Both the position numbers and the translations under genes were made by a program. This document shows positions 1-3,980 of a DNA stretch of 6,194 nt, piece after piece. Numbering within the stretch: the stretch's first letter is position 1; the number at the start of each line of letters is the position of its first letter. Under the pieces are notes generated by a model, which searched no databases, was not told the DNA's origin, and worked only from the letters and a program-made list of their open reading frames with translations. Location of the stretch: assembly GCA_902836725.1 (NCBI GenBank), contig CADFRV010000149.1:1-6194 (forward strand), read 5' to 3'. The DNA comes from Muribaculaceae bacterium (lineage in GTDB: Bacteria; Bacteroidota; Bacteroidia; Bacteroidales; Muribaculaceae).

Positions 1-451
1 GGAATACCTCACCCATCTGCGCGTGATCCAGGACATAGGCATGGCACGCATCGACGAGATAGAATACAACGGCCAGAAGATAGTGCCGCTGCAGTTCCTC
101 AAGGCAGTGCTGCCTGATCCCCAGGATCTGGGAGAGAACTACACCGGCGAAACCTCAATCGGCTGCCGCATAGCCGGCAAGGGGAAGAACGGCGAGGACC
201 TCACCTACTACATCTACAACAACTGCTCGCACGAGGAGGCATACAAGGAAACCGGCATGCAGGCGGTAAGCTACACCACCGGTGTGCCCGCCATGATCGG
301 CGCCATGATGTTCCTCACCGGAAAATGGAACAAAAAAGGTGTGCACAACGTTGAAGAGTTTGATCCCGATCCCTTCATGGAACAGCTCTCAGTGCAGGGT
401 CTCCCCTGGCACGAAATCGTGAACGCCGATCTGGAAGTCGACAAAATTTGA
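1..451 (+). CDS. Saccharopine dehydrogenase-family enzyme, C-terminal part (probable carboxyspermidine/carboxynorspermidine dehydrogenase), 5' truncated
   Basis: The reading frame is open from base 2, before the first possible start (GTG at 23), so the gene enters from the left; 149 residues are visible of a family that usually has about 400. The visible part begins EYLTHLRVIQDIGMARID and contains VPLQFLKAVLPDP, TTGVPAMIGAMM and, near the end, HNVEEFDPDPFMEQL followed by GLPWHEI. These are recognisable C-terminal features of the Lys1-like saccharopine dehydrogenase family. In gut Bacteroidetes such a protein commonly serves as the NADPH-dependent carboxyspermidine/carboxynorspermidine dehydrogenase, which condenses aspartate semialdehyde with a diamine in the alternative spermidine pathway. 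The Rossmann NADPH-binding N-terminus lies outside the window. A true saccharopine dehydrogenase of lysine metabolism is the alternative. The family is secure; the exact substrate is inferred from what is known of related bacteria. Confidence 0.85.
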   Translation, partial: EYLTHLRVIQDIGMARIDEIEYNGQKIVPLQFLKAVLPDPQDLGENYTGETSIGCRIAGKGKNGEDLTYYIYNNCSHEEAYKETGMQAVSYTTGVPAMIGAMMFLTGKWNKKGVHNVEEFDPDPFMEQLSVQGLPWHEIVNADLEVDKI

Positions 452-452
452 T

Positions 453-493
453 TTTGAAATCAGAGCAATCATTTGAAATCAGAGGGATCAGAG
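453..493. repeat. Short direct repeats (ATCAGAG x3)
   Basis: ATCAGAG occurs at 459-465, 478-484 and 487-493. The first two copies sit in a longer 13-bp direct repeat, TTTGAAATCAGAG, at 453-465 and 472-484 (19-bp period). The block starts right after the stop codon of the upstream gene. Function is unknown; it could be replication-slippage debris or part of a dispersed intergenic element. Confidence 0.7.
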
Positions 494-501
494 GAATCAA
501 A

Positions 502-537
502 ATTTCTCAATTTCTTATTTCTCAATTTCTTATTTCT
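502..537. repeat. 15-bp tandem repeat, 2.4 copies
   Basis: The unit ATTTCTCAATTTCTT is present twice without mismatch at 502-516 and 517-531, followed by a 6-base partial third copy (ATTTCT) at 532-537. Variants of TTCTA/TTCTT continue towards the deoC start. The array is pyrimidine-rich on the + strand and lies 53 bp upstream of the deoC ATG, so copy-number change could alter promoter spacing or the leader; that effect is inference. Confidence 0.85.
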
Positions 538-590
538 ATTCTTGCTTGACTTCTAATGCTCTGGCTTCTTACTTCTAAACTAAAAAAATT

Positions 591-1478
591 ATGGAACTCG
601 ACAAATATCATCAGGCCGTGAAAGACTCACAGGTGCTCGCCGACGACGCAGCTGTGAAAGCCGCCACCGAGAAGATAATCTCGGAACATCTTTCCGAAAA
701 CATGAACGAAGAGGTCTACAAATTCCTCTTCAACTGCATAGACCTCACCACTCTCCGCTCCACCGACTCCCCCCGCAGCGTGGCCGACTTCACCGAAAGG
801 GTGAACGATTTCGACAACGAACACCCCGAAATGAAGAATGTGGCCGCCATCTGCGTCTACCCCAATTTCGCACAGGTGGTGCGCTCGGTGCTCGAGGTGA
901 GCGATGTTGAGATAGCCTGTGTATCAGGCTGCTTCCCCTCATCGCAGTCATTCATCGAGGTCAAGGTGGCCGAAACCGCACTGGCGGTGGAAGGCGGTGC
1001 CGACGAAATCGACATCGTGCTCAACCTCGGCAACTTCCTCGACGGCGACTATGAGGAGGTGTGTGACGAGATCTCAGAGCTGAAACATTCCTGCCGCGAC
1101 GCCCGTCTGAAAGTGATCCTCGAGACCGGAGCGCTCAAGACAGCCGAAAACATCAAGGCGGCATCGGTGCTCTCCATGTACAGCGGAGCCGACTTCATCA
1201 AGACTTCCACCGGCAAGGAATATCCCGGCGCAAGCCTGGAGGCCGCCTACGTGATGTGTTCCTGCATCAAGGAATATTACGAAAAGACCGGCCGCATGGT
1301 AGGCTTCAAGCCCGCCGGCGGAGTGCGCACAGCCGAAGACGCGGTGAGCTACTACTGCATCGTGAAGGAGATCCTGGGAGAGCAATGGCTCACCAACGAA
1401 TATTTCCGCATCGGTGCGAGCGGTCTGGCCAACAACCTTCTCTCGGCCATCTGGGGCACGGAGACAAAATATTTCTGA
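591..1478 (+). CDS. deoC: Deoxyribose-phosphate aldolase (DERA)
   Basis: Class I aldolase that splits 2-deoxy-D-ribose 5-phosphate into acetaldehyde and glyceraldehyde 3-phosphate, letting the cell use deoxynucleosides as carbon source; a cytosolic TIM barrel. The 295-residue protein shows the family signatures in order: EVKVAETALAVEGGADEIDIVLN (123-145) with Asp141 as the likely counterpart of E. coli Asp102, VILETG (175-180), ADFIKTSTGK (200-209) with Lys204 as the Schiff-base lysine, GFKPAGGVR (238-246) with Lys240 as the second essential lysine, and RIGASG (273-278). It is about 35 residues longer than E. coli DeoC (259), mainly at the N-terminus, which I believe is usual for Bacteroidetes homologues. 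The ATG follows an A-rich stretch and is the first start in frame. The gene ends 3 bp before the GYF/CD225 gene, suggesting cotranscription. No other nucleoside catabolic gene is visible nearby. Confidence 0.96.
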   Translation: MELDKYHQAVKDSQVLADDAAVKAATEKIISEHLSENMNEEVYKFLFNCIDLTTLRSTDSPRSVADFTERVNDFDNEHPEMKNVAAICVYPNFAQVVRSVLEVSDVEIACVSGCFPSSQSFIEVKVAETALAVEGGADEIDIVLNLGNFLDGDYEEVCDEISELKHSCRDARLKVILETGALKTAENIKAASVLSMYSGADFIKTSTGKEYPGASLEAAYVMCSCIKEYYEKTGRMVGFKPAGGVRTAEDAVSYYCIVKEILGEQWLTNEYFRIGASGLANNLLSAIWGTETKYF

Positions 1479-1481
1479 CAA

Positions 1482-2051
1482 ATGGAATACTGGATAATCG
1501 TAGACAAGCGGCATGCGGGACCTTACAGCGCCGACCAACTTGTGAACGCAGGTCTCAGGACAGACACCCTCGTATGGTGCGAGGGGCTGCCGGAATGGAC
1601 CCCTGCCGGAGAGATCCGCGAGCTGGCCGAGCTCATGGCCATGCGCGACAACACGCCGGCTCAGCCGCAGCCTGAGGAACCGCTGGAGAGCCGCCCGCAG
1701 GAGGAAGCCCCGTATGGCAACGCGCAACCGGCGCAGCCATCATACGAGCCATCCCCCGCATACGCCCCGCAACAGGCGCCCTACACTCCCGCCACCCCCG
1801 CATCCACAGCTCCCGAAGAGCCGTGTCCCCCGGCATACATAGCATGGAGCGTGATCGCCACCCTCCTGTGCTGCACCATAGCCGGAATACCTGCGATTAT
1901 CTTCTCGTCCATGACCAAAAGCGCCTATTACAAAGGGGACATCGCAAAGGCACGCCGCTACAGCGAGTGGGCGCAGTGGTGCATAATCCTTGCCATCACA
2001 CTCGGCGCCGTAAGCTGGCCGTTCCAGATGGCTTTCATGGGCACGTTCTGA
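1482..2051 (+). CDS. GYF_2-CD225 (dispanin-like) two-TM membrane protein
   Basis: The 189-residue protein has three parts. Residues 2-50 are a GYF_2 (DUF4339-type) domain: EYWIIVDKRHAGPYS, then LVWCEGLPEWTPAGEI with the conserved tryptophans; such domains are thought to bind proline-rich peptides. Residues 58-117 are a low-complexity Pro/Ala/Gln/Glu linker, presumably disordered. Residues 118-189 resemble the CD225/dispanin fold: YIAWSVIATLLCCTIAGIPAIIFSS as first membrane segment, a short basic loop (SAYYKGDIAKARRYSEWAQ), then WCIILAITLGAVSW as second. The GYF domain probably faces the cytoplasm. Its proline-rich linker could itself be a GYF ligand, which would allow self-association (inference). 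The gene starts 3 bp after deoC and ends 8 bp before the DUF2752 gene. Bacterial CD225 proteins have no established role, and this one should not be assigned one from the animal IFITM relatives. Confidence 0.85.
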   Translation: MEYWIIVDKRHAGPYSADQLVNAGLRTDTLVWCEGLPEWTPAGEIRELAELMAMRDNTPAQPQPEEPLESRPQEEAPYGNAQPAQPSYEPSPAYAPQQAPYTPATPASTAPEEPCPPAYIAWSVIATLLCCTIAGIPAIIFSSMTKSAYYKGDIAKARRYSEWAQWCIILAITLGAVSWPFQMAFMGTF

Positions 2052-2059
2052 ACACCGAC

Positions 2060-2452
2060 GTGAGAAAGCCCCCGCATAACATATGGCTCAGAGCCGCCCT
2101 CGCCTTTACGGCAGTGGCGGCTCTGGTCTCTTTGTATCTTCTCGGAGTGGAAATGACAGGTCTTATGCCACGGTGCCTGTTCAGGGACCTCACCGGATGG
2201 TCGTGCCCCGGATGCGGCAGCCAGAGGGCGCTCCATGCCCTGCTCGACGGGGAGCCTCTTAAAGCCTGGAGCTACAATTACATAATACCGTTCACTATCG
2301 CCTACGTGGCCATATGCGGGATACACTGGATACTCCCCGACAGCACACACATAGAGCGGATTTACAGGCGCCTCACAACCCCTATGGCGCTTTACACACT
2401 CCTCGTGGCGGTAATAGCCTGGACTGTGGCGCGCAACCTGCTCGGCATATGA
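2060..2452 (+). CDS. DUF2752 family small membrane protein
   Basis: The frame is open back to 1823, but the upstream part overlaps the GYF/CD225 gene and is not plausible. GTG at 2060 is the most reasonable start: it lies 8 bp after the preceding stop and keeps the whole first membrane helix; no ATG in frame does so (the next, at 2153, would remove it). The 130-residue product has membrane segments at about 11-33, 74-92 and 107-127. Between the first two is the DUF2752 hallmark CLFRDLTGWSCPGCGSQRA (39-57), with CPGCG and a following Arg, then LLDGEPLKAWSYN. The paired cysteines could bind metal or form a disulfide, but the family's biochemical function is unknown to me. DUF2752 genes are often found beside TM2 or CD225 membrane protein genes in Bacteroidetes, fitting the tight coupling here. 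Confidence 0.87.
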   Translation: MRKPPHNIWLRAALAFTAVAALVSLYLLGVEMTGLMPRCLFRDLTGWSCPGCGSQRALHALLDGEPLKAWSYNYIIPFTIAYVAICGIHWILPDSTHIERIYRRLTTPMALYTLLVAVIAWTVARNLLGI

Positions 2453-2481
2453 GCCGCGCAGCCCGGAAAACATGCAAGGAG

Positions 2482-3330
2482 TCAATATTCGGAAAAGAGA
2501 GTGGGCTTTATGACGATACCCACACGAAACTGGTTGTGATACTCCTTATAAGCCAGCAACCCCTCTCCGTAGCCGCTATAGAGCTGTGCAAACAGATACT
2601 GGTTTGACTTTGTGGAGAAACGGTAGGCGCACTCCAGCGTCCAGTTATAGTTGAAATTCCATCCCTGCCGCTTTACCATAGTAACGGAGGTGGAAAACTT
2701 GCGGTTTGGGGACTGAAGAGACCATCCCACCTGGAAAATGCCGCAATATTTCAAGATATCCTTATTGTTCACCCCGTCGATGATGGGGATCCAGAACTTG
2801 CCGTAGACAATGAAATTGGGATCCACCATCACGCTGCCGCCGATGGTGACCTTGTTCCATGAACGCGATTCATCCCCGTCGCGGCCATTACTCTCGTGCT
2901 CGAGCTGGAGGGTGAACTTCCCGATAAACCGATCCTTTATGAACACAGGCTTGGCCAGTCCGATACCCGGATTGAAATTGAGGTCGGTCATAGGCATTGA
3001 GTTCTGCAGCACATTCCAGAACACCTTCTGCGTATAATAGAGATACAGGTAAGTGCCCCACGGAAGAGTGCTCTTGGTGAGTTTCTGCGCAATGGAGATC
3101 TGGAACTTTATGTTTGTGTTCTCGCGGTTAGGCTTATGTGAGATCGAGGGTCCGAAAATAAAATAATTGTCCTTGTAGAGGCCGAAATAATAATGCGTGT
3201 CGGCAAACGCCCGCTTGAGTGAGTCCACATTGACTTTCTCACTCGGTATTGTCATAATCTGTGCACGGGACCCGAACATACCCCCGCCTATAAAGAGCAG
3301 CAATAATAATCCAAACAAACGTTCCCTCAT
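2482..3330 (-). CDS. pldA: Outer-membrane phospholipase A (OMPLA)
   Basis: Calcium-dependent outer-membrane beta-barrel hydrolase that removes acyl chains from phospholipids, usually when they have strayed into the outer leaflet. The start is taken as the ATG whose complement is at 3328-3330. A longer version would begin with TTG at 3355-3357 and add nine residues before the signal peptide. From the ATG, MRERLFGLLLLLFIGGGM is a Sec signal peptide with likely cleavage after SRA (residue 23). The 282-residue protein has YYTQKVFWN (about 98-106), and HESNGRDGDESRSWN (145-159) aligns without a gap to the E. coli active-site segment. Catalytic His145, Ser147 and Asn159 keep the spacing of His142/Ser144/Asn156, and Arg150 and Ser155 match calcium-site residues. 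It ends in a C-terminal Tyr, as many barrels do. Codons look AT-richer than in neighbouring genes. It converges on the DUF2752 gene with a 29-bp gap and is divergent from the EPS operon. Confidence 0.94.
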   Translation of the reverse strand: MRERLFGLLLLLFIGGGMFGSRAQIMTIPSEKVNVDSLKRAFADTHYYFGLYKDNYFIFGPSISHKPNRENTNIKFQISIAQKLTKSTLPWGTYLYLYYTQKVFWNVLQNSMPMTDLNFNPGIGLAKPVFIKDRFIGKFTLQLEHESNGRDGDESRSWNKVTIGGSVMVDPNFIVYGKFWIPIIDGVNNKDILKYCGIFQVGWSLQSPNRKFSTSVTMVKRQGWNFNYNWTLECAYRFSTKSNQYLFAQLYSGYGEGLLAYKEYHNQFRVGIVIKPTLFSEY

Positions 3331-3373
3331 AAACCTTAGATAAACCTTAATGTACAATAGCTGAAACAGCGGG

Positions 3374-3381
3374 CAAAGGTA
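3374..3381 (-). promoter_or_regulatory. Probable pldA promoter (-7 box)
   Basis: On the minus strand this reads TACCTTTG, an exact match to the Bacteroidetes -7 consensus TAnnTTTG. It lies 43 bp upstream of the chosen pldA ATG, so transcription would start near 3367 and give a leader of about 37 nt. No clear TTTG -33 box is found 19-21 bp upstream. A 6-bp inverted repeat, ATACAA/TTGTAT (3393-3398 and 3403-3408), sits in the -33 region and could be a regulator site. Confidence 0.6.
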
Positions 3382-3392
3382 GTCAAAAAAAC

Positions 3393-3408
3393 ATACAACA
3401 CATTGTAT
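3393..3408. repeat. Small inverted repeat in the pldA upstream region
   Basis: Arms ATACAA (3393-3398) and TTGTAT (3403-3408) are separated by CACA. The dyad lies just upstream of the pldA -7 box and overlaps where a -33 element should be. It could be an operator, but arms of this size in AT-rich DNA also arise by chance. Confidence 0.35.
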
Positions 3409-3511
3409 TGTTCCGGTGATGGTTGGTCATTTTGTATTTAAATATGGCTGAAAACTCCATTCTCCCTCAAACCGGCCAATAATAGAACACTTTCCCCCTC
3501 AGGATTGTTGC

Positions 3512-3682
3512 ATGAAAAAGCGATACTCACTTTTGGCTATCCCGCCCCATGCTGCCGGGCGCCGCAAGGAGGAAGCGATACCGATTTTTAGGTATTTTTC
3601 CGCATGCACCGAATTTATTCAAAAACAAAGAATTACATTTGCATGCGAAAACTCCAGGAAACGATATTACATGTATAGCTAA
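3512..3682 (+). CDS. Doubtful small ORF, 56 aa, arginine/lysine- and tyrosine-rich
   Basis: The ORF runs from ATG 3512 to TAA 3680-3682. The product starts MKKRYSLLAIPPHAAGRR and ends SRKRYYMYS; it is strongly basic with no signal peptide or membrane helix, and I do not recognise a family. In its favour, it is open for 56 codons and a clear terminator begins 41 bp after its stop. Against it, there is no good promoter or ribosome-binding signal upstream, it contains two AGG codons and mixed GC content, and the two copies of the direct repeat inside it are 55 bp apart and therefore read in different frames, which points to a nucleotide-level element rather than a protein repeat. A TACATTTG box also lies inside it. 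I judge it more likely spurious than real. Confidence 0.2.
   Translation: MKKRYSLLAIPPHAAGRRKEEAIPIFRYFSACTEFIQKQRITFACENSRKRYYMYS
3518..3595. repeat. Imperfect 23-bp direct repeat
   Basis: Copies at 3518-3540 and 3573-3595 share an identical core AAGCGATAC (3518-3526, 3573-3581), followed by 14 bases with 9 matches (both contain TTTT and end in TAT), giving 18 of 23 identical. They are offset by 55 bp and flank a GC-rich stretch, CCGCCCCATGCTGCCGGGCG, that stands out from the AT-rich surroundings. Possible readings are paired regulator sites or remnants of a dispersed repeat. Confidence 0.55.
3601..3647. repeat. 8-bp inverted repeat enclosing a TAnnTTTG box
   Basis: CGCATGCA (3601-3608) is the exact reverse complement of TGCATGCG (3640-3647); the enclosed spacer is 31 bp and AT-rich. 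The right arm overlaps the last two bases of the TACATTTG box at 3634-3641. Capsule promoters in Bacteroides can be invertible, but known invertible segments have longer arms and much longer spacers, so inversion is unlikely here. A dimeric regulator site is an alternative. Confidence 0.5.
3634..3641 (+). promoter_or_regulatory. Candidate promoter (-7 box TACATTTG)
   Basis: TACATTTG matches the Bacteroidetes -7 consensus TAnnTTTG exactly. There is no TTTG at the usual distance upstream; the closest is TTTA at 3614-3617 with a 16-bp spacer. Initiation would fall near 3648, giving a transcript of about 100 nt up to the terminator at 3724-3749. Such an 8-base match can occur by chance in AT-rich DNA. 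Confidence 0.4.
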
Positions 3683-3749
3683 CTACATAAAGATTGATTT
3701 TTAATTACGTAAACCAGGAATCTGCCCCGCCGTGAGCCGGGGCTTTTTT
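3648..3749 (+). ncRNA. Candidate small RNA (about 100 nt) ending in a rho-independent terminator
   Basis: The stretch lies between a TAnnTTTG box and a strong terminator and encodes no complete ORF of its own. It contains a small hairpin, ATGTA (3671-3675) with TACAT (3684-3688) around an 8-nt loop, the palindrome TTACGTAA (3705-3712), and CCAGGAA twice (3654-3660, 3714-3720). No Rfam-type family was recognised. Alternatives are the 3' end of the 56-aa ORF transcript or an attenuated upstream leader of the EPS operon. Both ends are predicted from sequence only. Confidence 0.3.
3724..3749 (+). terminator. Rho-independent terminator
   Basis: A 6-bp GC-rich stem, GCCCCG (3724-3729) with CGGGGC (3738-3743), closes an 8-nt loop and is followed at once by six T (3744-3749). 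Orientation is + strand; the other strand has no T-run. It lies upstream of the EPS promoter, so it ends a transcript from further left or a long alternative EPS leader. Confidence 0.85.
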
Positions 3750-3757
3750 CATGCGCA

Positions 3758-3773
3758 TTCCCCGGGTGGGGAA
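3758..3773. other. Second GC-rich hairpin after the terminator
   Basis: TTCCCC (3758-3763) and GGGGAA (3768-3773) form a perfect 6-bp stem with loop GGGT. It lies 8 bp beyond the terminator T-run, and no T-run follows on either strand, so it is not itself a classic terminator. It may back up the terminator by blocking 3' decay or act as an operator-like dyad. Confidence 0.5.
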
Positions 3774-3813
3774 AACAGAGGGCACTTCCCACATGATAAA
3801 AAATCAACCGCGC

Positions 3814-3847
3814 TTTGTAACGGTTTGCAGTAAAATGCCTATATTTG
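3814..3847 (+). promoter_or_regulatory. Probable EPS operon promoter
   Basis: TATATTTG at 3840-3847 matches the -7 consensus TAnnTTTG exactly. TTTG at 3814-3817 can serve as the -33 box with a 22-bp spacer, slightly longer than the usual 19-21. Transcription would begin near 3854, leaving a leader of roughly 125 nt before the export gene ATG at 3981. This is the best promoter in the window for the rightward operon. Confidence 0.65.
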
Positions 3848-3878
3848 TAAAAACAGAGGCAATAATCGTCAACGAGGC

Positions 3879-3955
3879 ACGTTAATAAAACGTAAAGTTG
3901 GATCCGGACCATATGCCGGAGTTCCTCCGGCGAGTATGATTGCCGCATGTCCAAC
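3879..3955 (+). promoter_or_regulatory. Structured 5' leader of the EPS operon
   Basis: Nested inverted repeats lie in the predicted leader. ACGTT/AACGT (3879-3883, 3889-3893) has a 5-nt loop. Next, GTTGGA (3897-3902) pairs with TCCAAC (3950-3955); inside it CATA (3910-3913) can pair with TATG (3935-3938), and inside that GCCGGAG (3915-3921) pairs perfectly with CTCCGGC (3925-3931) around a TTC loop. The outer stem ends 25 nt before the ATG at 3981. An 8-codon frame MPEFLRRV (3913-3939) overlaps the inner hairpin, and its TGA overlaps the in-frame ATG at 3936 as ATGA. The fold could control translation or elongation. It matches no riboswitch I recognise. Confidence 0.45.
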
Positions 3956-3980
3956 CGTTATTTTGATGCTTTTCCGACTT

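Larger units (their letters stand above)
452..590. other. Intergenic region upstream of deoC, repeat-rich and low in complexity
   Basis: No gene fits in these 139 bp. The left half is purine-rich with three ATCAGAG copies; the right half (about 500-580) is strongly pyrimidine-rich on the + strand and includes a perfect 15-bp tandem repeat. An A-rich stretch, CTAAAAAAATT, directly precedes the deoC ATG, typical of Bacteroidetes translation starts without a Shine-Dalgarno site. The best promoter-like match is TATTCTTG at 537-544, one base off TAnnTTTG and lacking a TTTG at the usual upstream distance, so no promoter is called. No hairpin plus T-run is seen for the upstream gene. Confidence 0.6.
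3331..3980. other. 650-bp divergent intergenic region between pldA and the EPS operon
   Basis: This region separates pldA (leftward) from the EPS operon (rightward) and is clearly AT-richer than the coding DNA. From left to right it holds the pldA promoter (3374-3381), an otherwise featureless stretch with the palindrome TATTTAAATA (3435-3444), a doubtful 56-codon ORF (3512-3682), an imperfect 23-bp direct repeat, an 8-bp inverted repeat around a TACATTTG box, a rho-independent terminator (3724-3749), a second hairpin (3758-3773), the EPS promoter (3814-3847) and a structured leader. The longest frame on the minus strand here (3679-3954) has no protein-like features. Confidence 0.75.

Noticed and set aside
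461..563. Distant inverted repeat CAGAGCA (461-467) / TGCTCTG (557-563) before deoC
   Set aside because: Arms of 7 bp separated by 89 bp in low-complexity DNA are likely chance; the pairing cannot be extended on either side.
1256..1675. 139-codon + strand frame overlapping deoC and the GYF gene
   Set aside because: It is out of frame with both real genes and very rich in Arg and His; no domain is seen.
1074..1727. 217-codon open frame on the minus strand
   Set aside because: It lies antisense to deoC and the start of the GYF/CD225 gene, both with strong family signatures. The translation is Arg/His/Gly-rich with no recognisable domain, as expected of a shadow frame in GC-rich coding DNA.
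1823..2059. N-terminal extension of the DUF2752 frame
   Set aside because: It overlaps the CD225 gene in another frame, and its translation is polar and unlike a membrane protein N-terminus. The GTG at 2060 fits the gene spacing and the first helix.
3331..3357. Nine-residue N-terminal extension of the phospholipase
   Set aside because: It would start with TTG, put extra residues before a normal signal peptide, and shorten the leader from the predicted promoter to almost nothing.
3835..3885. 15-codon frame MPIFVKTEAIIVNEAR as a leader peptide
   Set aside because: Its ATG lies upstream of the predicted transcription start of the EPS promoter and the -7 box lies inside it.
3679..3954. 91-codon minus-strand frame upstream of the EPS operon
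   Set aside because: It runs antisense through the terminator, the EPS promoter and the leader hairpins, and its Cys/Tyr/His-rich translation shows no domain.
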